Position numbers and translations under genes: made by a program. From an uncultured Lachnospiraceae bacterium (GTDB lineage Bacteria; Bacillota; Clostridia; Lachnospirales; Lachnospiraceae), in assembly GCA_902779305.1 (NCBI GenBank), contig CACZBD010000003.1, positions 124,001 to 188,000 on the forward strand: a DNA stretch of 64,000 bases, read 5' to 3'. How positions within the stretch are numbered: the stretch's first letter is position 1; every line of letters begins with the position of its first letter. Positions 43,558 through 54,280 of the stretch are shown in pieces. The notes beneath the pieces were generated by a model. It did no database searches. It was not told where the DNA came from and saw nothing but the letters and a program-made list of their open reading frames with translations.

Positions 43558-46500
43558 TAGCCGTTCCTTTCCGCTTCTTCCCTCTGTCCGATCAGTTCTT
43601 CGAGGGAGCTGTACAGTCTTTCCGGTTCAACCGGTTTGGACAGATGCGCATTCATCCCGACCTGCAGCGATCTTTGCACATCCTCATCAAACGCATTTGC
43701 GGTCATCGCGATAATGGGAATGGATGCGGCATCTTTTCTCTGAAGCGCTCTGATCGCGGCCGTTGCTTCCAGACCATCCATTTCCGGCATGCGCACATCC
43801 ATCAGGATCGCGTCATAGTAGGATTCGGGACTTGCCGCAAACTTCTCAAACGCGATCCTGCCGTTCTCCGCGGTCTCTGTGATGATCTCTTTGATGGCGA
43901 GCACTTCCTTCATGATCTCGGCGTTGATCTCCATGTCCTCGGCAAGCAGGATCCGCTTGCCTGTAAGGTCTGCCCTGTGTTTTTTCACGATCCCGCCCGG
44001 GTTATTTTTCCTTGCGATCCGCTCAAACTCATCAATGACATTGGATGCAAAAAGCGGTTTGGATAAGAAGCTGTCCACGCCCGCATGCAGCGCCTCGTCC
44101 ATGATCTCGTCCCAGTTGAACGAGGTGAGTATGATGACCGTCGTTTCTTTGTCATAACGTTCCCGGATCCTTCTTGCGACCTCAACGCCGTCCATTTCCG
44201 GCATCTTCCAGTCCAGAAGCACGAGCCCGTAGTGCTCCTGCTTCGTATGCGCCACTTCCAGCATGTGCAGCGCCTCTTCACCCGAAAGCGCGATATCCGA
44301 TTTGATCCCGGCTTCGTCGAGCACCAGTCTCGCATGTTCCGCAGCCACTTCCTCATCATCCACCACAAGGATCCTTAAGTCCTTAAGATTGACAAACGTG
44401 CTGTCGATATTGGAATGGTCGCAGTTTCTTAATGTTACAACGACCGTGAACTGCGTGCCCTCTCCCTTTGTGGATTCCACGCTGATCGTGCCGTTCATCA
44501 GATCGACGATATTCTTCGTAATGGCCATGCCAAGGCCGGTGCTGCCGTATTTGTTGTTCCGGCTGCCGTCCTCCTGCGTAAAGGACTCAAAGATCCGCGG
44601 GATAAAGGACGGATCGATCCCGATCCCCGTATCCCTGATCACAAACTTCAGCGTACTCTGTTCTTCAAACACATTGATGCGCTCCACAAAAAGGTTGACG
44701 CTTCCCGGCGCATCCGTGAATTTGATAGCATTGCTTAAGATATTGATGAGCACCTGCTTGAGCTTCATGTCGTCGCCGATGTAGTAGTCGGCAACCCCGC
44801 CCGTCATGCTGCACTCATATTTCAGTCCTTTTTCACTGCACTGCGACATGACCATCGTATTGATCTGCTCGAGCATGGAGCGGAATGAAAATTCCTCTCT
44901 GCGCAGCACCATCCGCCCGGATTCGATCCTGCTCATGTCGAGGATATCATTGATCAGTCCCAGAAGATGCCTTGCGCTTTCCCCGATCTTGTCAAGGTAT
45001 TCCCTGGTCTCATCCGGCAATTCCTCATTTCTGAGCGCAAGGGAATTTAACCCGATGATGGCATTCATGGGTGTCCGGATCTCATGGCTCATGTTGGATA
45101 AAAATACGGTCTTTGCGCGGCTTGCTTCCTCCGCAGTCTCAAGCGCATCCGAAAGCGCCTGGTTTTTGGCCAGGGATTCGCGCATCTCCGCATCAATGTC
45201 CGTAAACCCTGCTCCGACGGCATGCACGATATGATCATCCCGCTCATCCGGCTGCCTGACGCCCGCCATGCGCAGCATCTCATAGCTTTCCTCCCCGTTT
45301 CTTCTGACAAGATAACGGAGCGAGATGATCAGGTTTTCCTTAAGTCCCGCCCGGATCGATTCCGGTTCCGTGAATTTTATGAATGCATCCCGGTATTCCT
45401 CGGTCACATATTTTTCGGCGTACTTTTTCAACTGTTCCGAATAGTCGAAGCGGTCTCCTGCTTTGAGCGCATCCCCGTCATTTGACTCATGGTCTTCCCG
45501 GTAGCAGATCCCCTGTCCACTGTCAAGATCGATATAGAACACACTGCGATAGTCCGACGCGAGCGCGGTGATCATGCTCTCCTGCTGCCTTGCGTTCTGC
45601 TCCTGCGCAAGCAGCTCGTCCTGCAGCGCGATCCTCTCTTCGAGTTCCTGCTGCAAAACCTCCGCCGTCTCTCTTTCCGAGATCAGTTTCACGGTCCTTC
45701 TCGTCTGGAACACCAGATAGACGGTGATGGCTAAAAGGACCATTGCCGTGATCAGGGAAAGGATCAGGCTTCTTTTGATGATCCCTTCGGAGATGCTGTC
45801 GATCTGCTGGCTGATCACGCTTTCGCGGATCAGGTAGGTGAGCATCCAGTCGGTCCCGTGGATGGGCGTGTAGCTGAGCGTTTCCTGAATGCCGTTGTAG
45901 GTAAAGGAAACGATGCCGCCGCGTCCTTCTTCAAATTGTTTTTTTACCGTTTCATAATCGTACCCTTTGTCGTAGTGCGCATTTTCCATGGCCTTTAGGA
46001 GATTGTCTTCGGCCGAGAGACCGCCGAGGACAAGTCCCGTAAAAGGCACACCGTCAGACTGGTAGATATTGCAGAAGGTCGTACTGTTGCCGGAAGTCTG
46101 CAGGGAAATGGCATCCAGAAAATGATCCATGTCCATTTCCATAAAACAGGCGATGAGCGTGTTTCCGCAAAGATCCAGCCGGTCAACGGGAGCCGCGATG
46201 ATCACTTTCCTGTCGCCGTTTCCCGCATCCGTAACAGAGATATCCGGGCCTGCGATCGTCCGGTAGTCAAAATCATACCGGTCAATGTCCGTTCTCGTTC
46301 CGCGGGATGTGTAGATGATGCCCTGCTCATCGACAAATGCAAACTTCTCCAGGCCGTACAGCTGTTTCATCCGCGCCTGGTAAGCCTGCAGGTTTTCGAT
46401 CGAGGCCAGATCGTTTTTCTCGAGCAGTCCCACGGCAACATCGAGGTCATTGACATATCCGTCCAGTGTCTGGGCAACAACCTGTTCCCTTCTGCCGGCA

Positions 46501-46688
46501 AGCTCGTCAAGATACAGAAGGCTGACATTCCTGACCGCCCTGTTGGCATCCCGGCTTGCACTCCTTCCCGTCCAGATCATTCCGATGATCAGGATGGCGG
46601 CAACCGCCAGTACGCCGATCACTGCCGCAGATACGATGCCGGTTCTTTTTTCACCGGACAGTTTTGATGTGAATTTTGGAATTTTCAT
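43557..46688 (-). CDS. Hybrid sensor histidine kinase with extracellular sensor and two receivers
   Basis: A 1,043-residue membrane kinase. Helices at about 18-40 and 306-328 flank a Cache-like extracellular sensor. Then comes a coiled coil and a PAS-like domain (about 370-500). The dimerisation domain has His535 in [16 protein letters not shown]. The ATPase domain (about 640-760) has DTGIGIDPSFIPRIFESF. REC1 has LVLLDWKMPEMDG and REC2 has AILMDVRMPEMDG. It would autophosphorylate and pass phosphate to its own receivers and on through HPt proteins. The second half is a paralogue of the kinase at 47107-49245. The HPt gene at 46742 and the EAL regulator downstream complete a relay. Confidence 0.92.
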   Translation of the reverse strand: MKIPKFTSKLSGEKRTGIVSAAVIGVLAVAAILIIGMIWTGRSASRDANRAVRNVSLLYLDELAGRREQVVAQTLDGYVNDLDVAVGLLEKNDLASIENLQAYQARMKQLYGLEKFAFVDEQGIIYTSRGTRTDIDRYDFDYRTIAGPDISVTDAGNGDRKVIIAAPVDRLDLCGNTLIACFMEMDMDHFLDAISLQTSGNSTTFCNIYQSDGVPFTGLVLGGLSAEDNLLKAMENAHYDKGYDYETVKKQFEEGRGGIVSFTYNGIQETLSYTPIHGTDWMLTYLIRESVISQQIDSISEGIIKRSLILSLITAMVLLAITVYLVFQTRRTVKLISERETAEVLQQELEERIALQDELLAQEQNARQQESMITALASDYRSVFYIDLDSGQGICYREDHESNDGDALKAGDRFDYSEQLKKYAEKYVTEEYRDAFIKFTEPESIRAGLKENLIISLRYLVRRNGEESYEMLRMAGVRQPDERDDHIVHAVGAGFTDIDAEMRESLAKNQALSDALETAEEASRAKTVFLSNMSHEIRTPMNAIIGLNSLALRNEELPDETREYLDKIGESARHLLGLINDILDMSRIESGRMVLRREEFSFRSMLEQINTMVMSQCSEKGLKYECSMTGGVADYYIGDDMKLKQVLINILSNAIKFTDAPGSVNLFVERINVFEEQSTLKFVIRDTGIGIDPSFIPRIFESFTQEDGSRNNKYGSTGLGMAITKNIVDLMNGTISVESTKGEGTQFTVVVTLRNCDHSNIDSTFVNLKDLRILVVDDEEVAAEHARLVLDEAGIKSDIALSGEEALHMLEVAHTKQEHYGLVLLDWKMPEMDGVEVARRIRERYDKETTVIILTSFNWDEIMDEALHAGVDSFLSKPLFASNVIDEFERIARKNNPGGIVKKHRADLTGKRILLAEDMEINAEIMKEVLAIKEIITETAENGRIAFEKFAASPESYYDAILMDVRMPEMDGLEATAAIRALQRKDAASIPIIAMTANAFDEDVQRSLQVGMNAHLSKPVEPERLYSSLEELIGQREEAERNG

Positions 46689-46741
46689 AACAGCACATCC
46701 CTCTGAATCGATCTTGTGTGGGTGATTTTTATCTGCGGATC

Positions 46742-47083
46742 CTACTCACAGATCTTGGCCAGTGCATCCCTTAACGCAGCAAGTTCCTCCAAAAGCGGCT
46801 TGTAGTCCGTATCCGTTCTTGATCGCAGCAGCTCCGTGATCTGTGAAGCCTTTTCGTAGAGCGGCGTTAAGGACAGATTTCCGAGCACGCCTTTCAGGGC
46901 ATGCGCCGCCTCAAAAGCCGCGTCCAGGTCTCCTTCTCCGATCGAGCGGGAAAGCGCATCAAAGGACTGTTCGGCCGGCACGGAGCCTGCCAGTCTTAAA
47001 TACAGCGCCTCGTTTCCCATACACATGGCCAGACCCTTCTCGGTGTCTGCGCCAAATTCGCGTAACGCATCCAGTGTGATCAT
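46742..47083 (-). CDS. Stand-alone HPt phosphotransfer protein
   Basis: A 113-residue four-helix protein with the phospho-accepting histidine in AAHALKGVLGNL, the HPt hallmark. It would shuttle phosphate between the receivers of the two flanking hybrid kinases and downstream regulators. It starts MITLDALREFGADTEKG and lies 23 bases after the kinase gene at 47107-49245 and 53 bases before the other, so all are probably one operon. Confidence 0.9.
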   Translation of the reverse strand: MITLDALREFGADTEKGLAMCMGNEALYLRLAGSVPAEQSFDALSRSIGEGDLDAAFEAAHALKGVLGNLSLTPLYEKASQITELLRSRTDTDYKPLLEELAALRDALAKICE

Positions 47084-47106
47084 ACTGCCTCCTTGTGATT
47101 TTGATA

Positions 47107-49245
47107 TTATCTCATTCTTCCGGATTCCCGGATCAGTTCCTCAAGTGTGTGAAACAGCCTTTCAGGCTCCACGGGTTTTGACAGGTGCGCGTTCATTCCC
47201 GCCTGCAGCGACCGCTGCACATCTTCATCAAATGCGTTGGCCGTCATGGCGATGATCGGGATCGTTCCTGCATCTGGCCTGTCAAGTGACCGGATCGCCG
47301 CTGATGCTTCAAGTCCATCCATCTCCGGCATGCGGATGTCCATCAGGATGGCGTCATAGTGATCCGGCGCGCTTGCCGAAAACTTTTCAAGCGCCTCCCT
47401 GCCGTTTTCCGCATGGTCCGGCAGGATCTCTTTTGCCTTGAGCATCTCTTTCATGATCTCGGCATTGATCGGCACATCTTCCGCAAGCAGGATGCGCTTT
47501 CCTGCAAGATCATTTCTGCTGCGGTCCGTGATCCTGCTTTCCGCTTCGTCTGCCGTGCCCGCTGCTTTAGCGTCGCTGGTTTTATTTTCACCGGCACTGC
47601 CATCTGGATCATCCGCGCAGATCTTCAGCGGAATGAGGACCGTGAAAGTCGTTCCGACATTTTTCTCGGATGAGACGGATATGCTGCCGTTCATCAAATC
47701 CACGATGTTTTTGGTGATCGCCAACCCGAGCCCCGTACTTCCGTACCTGTCGGTCCTGTCGTTGGATTCTCTTGCAAACGTATCAAAGACCTTCGGCAGA
47801 AATGCGCTGTCGATACCGATCCCGGTGTCCGATACCGTGATCTTCACAGTCGACTGGTCTTCAAAGGCGGCCGTTTGCTCCACCTTCATGGTAACACTTC
47901 CCGGCGCATCGGTAAACTTGACGGCATTGCCGAGGATGTTGATGAGCACCTGCTTGAGCTTCCTGTCATCGCCGACAAAACGGTCCGGCACATCCGCAGC
48001 GACCAGGCACTCATATTGAAGGCCTTTCTCCCGGCACTGGATCGACAGCATGTCGCCGATCCGGTTCAAAACCTCTCTTAAGGAAAACGGCTCGTGGTTC
48101 AGGAGTACCCCGCCGGATTCAATGCGGGTCACATCCAGGATATCATTGATCAGACCAAGCAGATGAGAAGCGCTCGTGCCGATCTTTTCCAGATAATCCC
48201 TGGTGTTTTCGTCGAGATTTTCATTCTGCAGCGCCAGAGCGTTCAGGCCGATGATGGCGTTCATGGGGGTTCTGATCTCATGGCTCATGCTGGAAAGGAA
48301 CGCGGTCTTGGCTTTATTGGCCTCCTCGGCAACCGCCAGAGCCTGGGCAAGTGCCTGCGTTTTTGCCATTTCCTCGCGCATTTCGGTATCGATGTCGGTC
48401 AGTCCCAACCCGATCGCATGAACGATATGATCATCCCGGTCAATGGCATGCCTCACGCCTGCCATGCGGATCATCTCATAATAATCCCTGCCGTTTCTGT
48501 GCGCCAGGTAGCGGTAGGCGATGATCGGCCGGTCAGCAAGTTTTTGTCTGATATTGTCCGGTTCGATAAAGTCAAGAAACCCTTCCCTGTAGTTTTCATC
48601 GACCGCATGTAGGGCATACCACCTGAACCGTTCGAGATAGGGAAAGCGGACGCCCGCCGGTGTCTGGTCATGGTCGTCAGGGTCCGGCCGGTAGCAGATC
48701 CCCTCATCGCGGTCCAGATCGACATGATAGACACTCCTGTAATCCGATGCAAGCGCGGTGATCATCTTGTCCTGCCGGCTGCTGCGAAACTGCTCGCTGA
48801 TGAGTTTTTCCTTCAGACCGCTTCGCTCCTTTGGGTCATACTGCTCCGTAACATCGGCGATAAACACATAATAAATGCCGCCGTAGTTTTCGGTTTCGGT
48901 GTAATGGCCGTAGTCGTCGATCCAGCGTACCGTTCCGTCTTTTCGGATGATACGGTACACGACATGGTCCATGTTTTCGGAGCTCATCCGGACCTGATCG
49001 CTCACGGAATCCGAAACCATGGCATAGTCATCCGGGTGAAGCATTCCGCGGAAGGTATTGCCTGTTAGCTGCTTAAAGTCTTTTGTATCGTCGCAGCCGA
49101 ACAGCCTGATCGTCGCATCATTGGCATAGATCAGATCCTCATTGCCCCCGGCTTTGTAGATAAAGAAGCCACCCGGCATATGCCGGCCGATCGCCCTGAT
49201 GATCTCCATCGTCTGTTCGTTTAATTCAAAGTATTTTCCAAACAT
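47107..49245 (-). CDS. Cytoplasmic PAS-domain hybrid histidine kinase
   Basis: A 712-residue soluble kinase without membrane helices. PAS1 (about 20-135) has [10 protein letters not shown] and the C-terminal PAC-type [12 protein letters not shown] second PAS-like domain (about 155-290, [18 protein letters not shown]) is shared with the neighbouring kinase. The phosphorylated histidine is His322 in [16 protein letters not shown]. An ATPase domain and one receiver ([13 protein letters not shown]) follow. It senses an internal signal, possibly redox or small molecule through PAS. Its C-terminal half is nearly collinear with that of the kinase at 43557-46688, so one arose by duplication. It is probably the first gene of the signalling operon. 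Confidence 0.92.
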   Translation of the reverse strand: MFGKYFELNEQTMEIIRAIGRHMPGGFFIYKAGGNEDLIYANDATIRLFGCDDTKDFKQLTGNTFRGMLHPDDYAMVSDSVSDQVRMSSENMDHVVYRIIRKDGTVRWIDDYGHYTETENYGGIYYVFIADVTEQYDPKERSGLKEKLISEQFRSSRQDKMITALASDYRSVYHVDLDRDEGICYRPDPDDHDQTPAGVRFPYLERFRWYALHAVDENYREGFLDFIEPDNIRQKLADRPIIAYRYLAHRNGRDYYEMIRMAGVRHAIDRDDHIVHAIGLGLTDIDTEMREEMAKTQALAQALAVAEEANKAKTAFLSSMSHEIRTPMNAIIGLNALALQNENLDENTRDYLEKIGTSASHLLGLINDILDVTRIESGGVLLNHEPFSLREVLNRIGDMLSIQCREKGLQYECLVAADVPDRFVGDDRKLKQVLINILGNAVKFTDAPGSVTMKVEQTAAFEDQSTVKITVSDTGIGIDSAFLPKVFDTFARESNDRTDRYGSTGLGLAITKNIVDLMNGSISVSSEKNVGTTFTVLIPLKICADDPDGSAGENKTSDAKAAGTADEAESRITDRSRNDLAGKRILLAEDVPINAEIMKEMLKAKEILPDHAENGREALEKFSASAPDHYDAILMDIRMPEMDGLEASAAIRSLDRPDAGTIPIIAMTANAFDEDVQRSLQAGMNAHLSKPVEPERLFHTLEELIRESGRMR

Positions 49246-49339
49246 ACCCTCTCCGGAAAAACTGTTCTGCCCGCGGTGATCTTTACTGACTCAAGTGTAC
49301 CACAAATTTACCAAAAATGAACCCATGGGGACGAAAAAT

Positions 49340-49371
49340 GAGCCCTTGGGGACGGGGTCAGTGGTCCATTA
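49340..49371 (-). repeat. Dispersed GC-rich repeat over the trpA stop
   Basis: A reverse-orientation copy (GAGCCCTTGGGGACGGGGTC and onward). Read from the minus strand it supplies ATG GAC CAC TGA, the last three codons and the stop of trpA. A degenerate partial copy (ATGAACCCATGGGGACG) lies just before it at 49318. Confidence 0.85.
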
Positions 49372-50134
49372 CGGCCGCTTTCATTTTGGCAACATAGTCT
49401 CCGACGGCTTCAGGCGCATCCTGCCCGTATTTTTCAAGCAGTTTTACGATCGCGGATCCGACGATCGCGCCGTCTGAAAGAGAAGCCATCTCCTTTGCCT
49501 GTTCGGGCGTGGAGATCCCGAATCCGATCGCTACGGGAATATCAGTGTTTTCCCTGATCACGGCAACGATCGACTTCAGATCGGTCGTGATCCTGCTTCT
49601 GACGCCGGTCACGCCAAGACTGGAAACGAGGTAGATGAAGCCTTTTGCTTCCTTTGCGATCATCGCGATACGCTCTCCGGAAGTCGGCGCGATCAGCGAG
49701 ATCAGGTCCACACCGTATTTGTCGCAGTCTTTTGCAAACTCGTCCTTTTCCTCAAACGGCAGATCCGGCAGGATCAACCCGTCAACGCCCGTCTTCTGAC
49801 AGCGTTCCATGAAGCGGGCGCTGCCGTAGGAAAACACAACGTTGCAGTAAGTCATAAAGACAAACGGCACATCGATATCCCGGCGAAGACTTTCCACAAG
49901 TTCGAACACCAGCTCCGTCGTGATCCCGCCTCTTAATGCCCGTTCGTTGCCGCCCTGAATGACCGGACCTTCCGCGGTCGGATCCGAAAACGGGATCCCG
50001 AGTTCGATAAGGTCCGCACCGTTTCTGACCGCTTCACGGACGACCTGTTCAGTGGTGGCAACATCCGGATCCCCGACCGTGATGAACGGAATAAAAGCCT
50101 TGTGATTTTCAAATGCCTGTCTGATCCTACTCAT
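49358..50134 (-). CDS. trpA: Tryptophan synthase alpha chain
   Basis: A 258-residue (beta/alpha)8 enzyme cleaving indole-3-glycerol phosphate to indole, which passes to TrpB. Motifs are [11 protein letters not shown], the catalytic Glu in [19 protein letters not shown], and the Asp in [11 protein letters not shown]. Its start overlaps the trpB end by eight bases. The last residues, Met-Asp-His, and the stop are encoded by the dispersed repeat, so the native end was replaced or extended. It is the last gene of the trp operon. Confidence 0.96.
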   Translation of the reverse strand: MSRIRQAFENHKAFIPFITVGDPDVATTEQVVREAVRNGADLIELGIPFSDPTAEGPVIQGGNERALRGGITTELVFELVESLRRDIDVPFVFMTYCNVVFSYGSARFMERCQKTGVDGLILPDLPFEEKDEFAKDCDKYGVDLISLIAPTSGERIAMIAKEAKGFIYLVSSLGVTGVRSRITTDLKSIVAVIRENTDIPVAIGFGISTPEQAKEMASLSDGAIVGSAIVKLLEKYGQDAPEAVGDYVAKMKAAVMDH

Positions 50135-51317
50135 GCAGATCCTCCCCTCTGTACCTTGCGATCGCCGCGCAGTCCTTGTCCCCGCGCCCGGAAACCGTAA
50201 TGACGAGGATCCTGTCCTTATCAAGCGTAGGCGCAAGACGCATCGCATGGGATATGGCATGCGCCGACTCGATCGCCGGAATGATGCCCTCTGTCTTCGC
50301 CAGATATTCAAACGCGCAGACGGCTTCCTCATCCGTTACCGCCACATATTCCGCCCTGCCGATATCATGCAGATAAGCGTGCTCCGGTCCGATCCCCGGA
50401 TAATCGAGGCCCGCGGAGATGGAATAAACCGGCGCGATCTGACCGAATTCATCCTGGCAGAAATAGGATTTCATCCCGTGAAAGATCCCGAGTTTTCCGG
50501 TGGCGATCGTCGCCGCCGTTTCTTTTGTTTCTACGCCCCTGCCGGCCGCCTCACAGCCGATCAGCCTGACATCTTTGTCCTCAATAAAATGGTAGAAGGA
50601 ACCGATCGCATTGGAGCCTCCGCCGACACAGGCGATCACCGCGTCCGGCAGATGTCCCTCTTTTGCAAGGATCTGTTCTTTGATCTCCTTTGAGATCACC
50701 GCCTGGAAATCCCTTACGATCGTCGGGAACGGATGCGGTCCCATCACGGAACCTAGGCAGTAATGCGTGTCCTCGATCCTCGATGTCCACTCCCGCATCG
50801 CTTCGGATACCGCGTCTTTCAAGGTCGCTGTCCCGCTCTTTACCGGAATGACTTTCGCACCGAGCAGACGCATGCGGTAAACATTGAGCGCCTGTCTGAT
50901 CGTGTCTTCTTCTCCCATAAAAACAACGCATTCCATCCCCATCAGCGCGGCGGCCGTTGCCGTTGCGACGCCGTGCTGCCCTGCGCCCGTTTCCGCGATC
51001 AGCCTTGTCTTGCCCATCTTTTTGGCCAAAAGCGCCTGACCGAGCACATTGTTGATCTTATGCGCGCCGGTGTGGTTTAAGTCCTCCCGTTTCAGATAGA
51101 TTTTCGCGCCGCCAAGGTCTTCCGTCATTTTTGCAGCATAATACAATCGTGACGGTCTGCCGGCGTATTCATTGAAAAGCGTGGCAAGTTCCCGGTTGAA
51201 TGCGGGATCCGCTTTATATTTTTCGTATGCCTCCTCGAGTTCGATCACGGCGTTCATCAAGGTTTCCGGAATATACTGCCCGCCGTGTATGCCAAACCTC
51301 GTGTGATTTTCACGCAT
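50127..51317 (-). CDS. trpB: Tryptophan synthase beta chain
   Basis: A 396-residue PLP enzyme joining indole and serine. Motifs are the start [14 protein letters not shown], the cofactor lysine in [18 protein letters not shown], the [11 protein letters not shown] loop and GGGSNAIG for the phosphate. It is a standard TrpB1, not the TrpB2 type. AAGGAG is seven bases before the ATG at 51317; an ATG at 51323 is too close to it. It overlaps the trpF end by eight bases. Confidence 0.96.
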   Translation of the reverse strand: MRENHTRFGIHGGQYIPETLMNAVIELEEAYEKYKADPAFNRELATLFNEYAGRPSRLYYAAKMTEDLGGAKIYLKREDLNHTGAHKINNVLGQALLAKKMGKTRLIAETGAGQHGVATATAAALMGMECVVFMGEEDTIRQALNVYRMRLLGAKVIPVKSGTATLKDAVSEAMREWTSRIEDTHYCLGSVMGPHPFPTIVRDFQAVISKEIKEQILAKEGHLPDAVIACVGGGSNAIGSFYHFIEDKDVRLIGCEAAGRGVETKETAATIATGKLGIFHGMKSYFCQDEFGQIAPVYSISAGLDYPGIGPEHAYLHDIGRAEYVAVTDEEAVCAFEYLAKTEGIIPAIESAHAISHAMRLAPTLDKDRILVITVSGRGDKDCAAIARYRGEDLHE

Positions 51318-51924
51318 TGTCATTCTCCTTCCTGACCGTACTTACAAAAGCCTCCATTTTCCTGATATCCTTCCTTCCGTCCGTTTCGATCCCGCTGCTC
51401 ACATCCACACCGTAAGGATGATAGATGCGGACCGCTTCGGCAACATTTTCCACCGTCAGTCCCCCTGCGAGATAAAAATCAAAATCCGCGTCCTTCAGCC
51501 ACTCCCAGCGGAATGTCATCCCGTCCCCGCTGCCTGCATCCAGAAGGATCTTCGTGTTCGCATCAAAAGCACGGACTTTTGCGATATCTTCCCGTTCCCT
51601 GATCTGAAACGCCCTGATGATGGGCGCATCGGTCTGCTTTCGCAGTTCTTTCAGATAGTCCTCATCCTCGTTACCGTGCAACTGCACCACGTTGATGATG
51701 CCAAGCTGCAGTAATTTTACCACATGCGCAATCTCTTCGTTTACAAAAACACCTGCCGCCGGAATCCCGTCAGAGAGAGCCCGCCTTAGTTCAGCGGCGG
51801 TTTCGTCCGTCACATACCGCCTGCTCTTTTTGGCAAACACGAAGCCGACAAGGTCCGGCTGCAGCCTGTTTGCCGTTTCAATATCCGTTTCGCACATCAT
51901 GCCGCACAGTTTGATCTTCGTCAT
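51310..51924 (-). CDS. trpF: Phosphoribosylanthranilate isomerase
   Basis: A 204-residue (beta/alpha)8 enzyme isomerising phosphoribosylanthranilate. Motifs are [13 protein letters not shown] with the catalytic Cys, [12 protein letters not shown], and the phosphate-binding [10 protein letters not shown] and [10 protein letters not shown]. It overlaps trpC upstream by four bases (ATGA) and trpB downstream by eight, so translation of the block is coupled. Confidence 0.95.
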   Translation of the reverse strand: MTKIKLCGMMCETDIETANRLQPDLVGFVFAKKSRRYVTDETAAELRRALSDGIPAAGVFVNEEIAHVVKLLQLGIINVVQLHGNEDEDYLKELRKQTDAPIIRAFQIREREDIAKVRAFDANTKILLDAGSGDGMTFRWEWLKDADFDFYLAGGLTVENVAEAVRIYHPYGVDVSSGIETDGRKDIRKMEAFVSTVRKENDNA

Positions 51925-52703
51925 AGCAGTCTCTTCAGCTCCCGCAGTTTTTCTTTTTTATTCTCTGCACGCATCAGCGTTTCGCCGATCAGCACCGCAT
52001 CGGCGCCCGCTTCCCGGATCCGTCTTACATCCTCAGCGTCCCTGACGCCGCTCTCCGAAACGAAGAGGACGCCCGCCGGGATCAGACTCCGCAGGCGGAT
52101 ACTCATGTCCGTATCGACACTGAAATCCTTAAGATTTCTGTTGTTGACGCCGATGATCCCCGCTCCGCATGAAAGCGCGGTCGTGACCTCTTCTTCGCTG
52201 TGTGTCTCCACAAGCGCCGAGAGGCCCAGTTCCCTGCAGATGCCAAGATACGTCTGGATCTGATCGGGACTTAAGATCGAGCAGATCAGCAGCACGGCGG
52301 AAGCGCCGAGGCATTTTGCTTCGTAGATCATGTATTCGTCCACCGTAAAGTCTTTCCGTAAAACGGGGACCGTGATTTTTCCTGCGATCTCTTTCAGATA
52401 CGCATTCTTCCCGAGAAACCATTTCGGCTCTGTCAGCACCGAAAGCGCGTCGGCGCCCGCTTCCTCATATTCCCGGGCGATCTTCATATAGGGAAAATCA
52501 TCCGCTATGATCCCTTTCGAGGGTGAGGCCTTCTTGCACTCGCAGATAAAGGAAAGGCCGTCTTTTTTGAGCGCCCGATCAAAGGGAAAATCACACTTTG
52601 GCAGATCGTATGCCCTCTTTTTCATATCCGTCAGGGATATCTGTTCTTTTTCCGCCGCGATACGCTCTTTCGTGTATGCGGCGATCTCATCAAGGATCGT
52701 CAA
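51921..52703 (-). CDS. trpC: Indole-3-glycerol phosphate synthase
   Basis: A 260-residue (beta/alpha)8 enzyme closing the indole ring. Motifs are FICECKKASPSKGII with the catalytic Lys, VLTEPKWFLGKNAYL, VPVLRKDFTVDEYMIYEA and IIGVNNRNLKDF. I start it at a TTG (52703), eight bases after AGGAGG, giving a first segment LTILDEIAAYT that fits the family; an earlier in-frame TTG at 52724 lacks a ribosome site. Confidence 0.94.
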   Translation of the reverse strand: MTILDEIAAYTKERIAAEKEQISLTDMKKRAYDLPKCDFPFDRALKKDGLSFICECKKASPSKGIIADDFPYMKIAREYEEAGADALSVLTEPKWFLGKNAYLKEIAGKITVPVLRKDFTVDEYMIYEAKCLGASAVLLICSILSPDQIQTYLGICRELGLSALVETHSEEEVTTALSCGAGIIGVNNRNLKDFSVDTDMSIRLRSLIPAGVLFVSESGVRDAEDVRRIREAGADAVLIGETLMRAENKKEKLRELKRLL

Positions 52704-52741
52704 CCCGTGTTCCTCCTGTTCCAAACGGATCCAGTAGTCCG

Positions 52742-53758
52742 TTATGCGTTGCTGACTTCGATCATTTTCTGAAGCGTCTGCAGGGCTTTCCCGCTGTCGA
52801 TGATCTCGGCGGCCAGTTTCACACCGTCCTGCATGCTCTCCGCCTTGCCGCCAAGATAAAGCGCCGCGCCCGCATTCAGCAGGACCGCATCTCTTTTCGC
52901 CCCCTTTTTGCCGGCAAGGATCTCTTTCGTGATCGCTGCGTTTTCTTCAGGCGTTCCACCCTTCAGTTCTTCCTTTGCACAGGTTTTGAAACCGAACTGC
53001 TCCGGCGTGATCATCGTTGACTTGAACCATCCGTCCTTGATCTCGCAGATCTTCGTCGGCGCGCTTAAGGAGATCTCGTCAAGCTTATCCATGCCGTATA
53101 CGACCATGCCGCGCTTCACGCCGAGATTCACAAGTACCTGTGCAAGCGGCTCCACAAGATAATCGTCATAGACGCCGAGCAGCTGCATCGTGGGCGAAGC
53201 CGGATTGGTCAGGGGTCCGAGAATGTTGAACACGGTACGGAATCCGAGTTCTCTGCGGATCGCGCCGACATATTTCATCGAGCTGTGATATTTCTGTGCG
53301 AAGAAAAAGCACATGCCGGCTTTCTCAAGCATTTCCAGACACTTTTCCGGATCCTGTTCGATGTTCACGCCAAGCGCTTCCAAACAGTCTGCGGTTCCGC
53401 ACATGGAAGAAGCCGCGCGGTTTCCGTGCTTTGCGACCTTGATCCCGGCTGCCGCTGCGATGATCGCCGTCGTGGTGGAAATATTGAAACTGCCCGCATT
53501 GTCACCGCCCGTTCCGACGATCTCGAGAACCTCCATGCCGGTATCCACTCTGGTCGCATGGGAGCGCATCGCGGCCGCGCATCCTGCGATCTCATCCGTC
53601 GTCTCGGCTCTTGCGCTCTTGGCCGAAAGCGCCGCCAGAAAAGCCGCATTCTGCGTCGGCGTCGTCTCCCCGCTCATGATCTCGTTCATGACGGTAAACG
53701 CCTCGTCATAGGTCAGATCCTCTTTGCTTACGATTTTTACGATTGCTTCTTTGATCAT
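52742..53758 (-). CDS. trpD: Anthranilate phosphoribosyltransferase
   Basis: A 338-residue enzyme attaching phosphoribose to anthranilate. Motifs are [21 protein letters not shown], which binds phosphoribosyl pyrophosphate, [22 protein letters not shown], and [20 protein letters not shown] precedes the ATG at 53758. It is the first gene after the T-box, so trpE and trpG (anthranilate synthase) are not in this operon and must be elsewhere. Confidence 0.95.
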   Translation of the reverse strand: MIKEAIVKIVSKEDLTYDEAFTVMNEIMSGETTPTQNAAFLAALSAKSARAETTDEIAGCAAAMRSHATRVDTGMEVLEIVGTGGDNAGSFNISTTTAIIAAAAGIKVAKHGNRAASSMCGTADCLEALGVNIEQDPEKCLEMLEKAGMCFFFAQKYHSSMKYVGAIRRELGFRTVFNILGPLTNPASPTMQLLGVYDDYLVEPLAQVLVNLGVKRGMVVYGMDKLDEISLSAPTKICEIKDGWFKSTMITPEQFGFKTCAKEELKGGTPEENAAITKEILAGKKGAKRDAVLLNAGAALYLGGKAESMQDGVKLAAEIIDSGKALQTLQKMIEVSNA

Positions 53759-53877
53759 GTTCTCGTCCTCCTTTTGTTTTGAAACACCGGTTTTTGCCGG
53801 CGTCCCTCGGATTCTCCGGCCGCCCGGATCCTCCTGTTTACGGTTTACTGCTTCGTTTTCCTTCTGTTTTCGGGAAT

Positions 53878-54193
53878 AAAAAAATCCCCGACAGAAAGAA
53901 ACTGTCAAGGACGAATAATCTTACACTATCCGCGGTGCCACCCTGATTCACGGAACGACCCGTGCACTTAGCGGGATACCTTCATATCCCCGGCAACTGA
54001 CGTATGCCCCACGTCATGGATACTTAAAATGAATTTTTGTTCCCCATGCCCTCAGCGGCCCATATAAGGATCTCTCCACGCATCCCGCATACCATCCGGC
54101 TCACACCATCCCGGACTCTCTGTGGAAACTCCCGTCTCCGGCGCCAAAATGCTTTTTCTTCCGCTTCATCGGTTTAAATCGCTGTATTATTAT
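53878..54193 (-). promoter_or_regulatory. T-box leader of the trp operon
   Basis: The minus strand carries the T-box core AGGGTGGCACCGCGG (53930-53944), which pairs with the acceptor end of uncharged tRNA. A Stem I AG-bulge and distal loop region with AGAGAGTCCGGG and GGTGTGAG spans 54096-54121. A Stem III hairpin has TGACGT paired with ACGTCA (near 53998-54016). A terminator at about 53885-53909 (TTGACAG with CTGTCGG) is followed by seven T residues. Uncharged tRNA-Trp should favour antitermination. The specifier codon is taken as TGG from context; I could not place it with certainty. Confidence 0.92.
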
Positions 54194-54199
54194 GTCAGT

Positions 54200-54229
54200 T
54201 TTATACCACAAGTCTCCGTCCGCTGTCAA
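54200..54229 (-). promoter_or_regulatory. trp operon promoter
   Basis: Minus-strand TTGACA (54224-54229) and TATAAA (54200-54205) with an 18-base spacer, directly before the T-box. Confidence 0.7.
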
Positions 54230-54238
54230 TTCATTTTT

Positions 54239-54280
54239 TGAGCCCTTGGGGAGCCCTTGGGGACGGGGTCAGTGGTCCAC
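54239..54280 (-). repeat. Dispersed GC-rich repeat over the second MATE stop
   Basis: A reverse-orientation copy with its first 12 bases duplicated (GAGCCCTTGGG at 54240-54250, then a full copy from 54251). Read from the minus strand it supplies GTG GAC CAC TGA, the end of the MATE gene. Confidence 0.85.
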
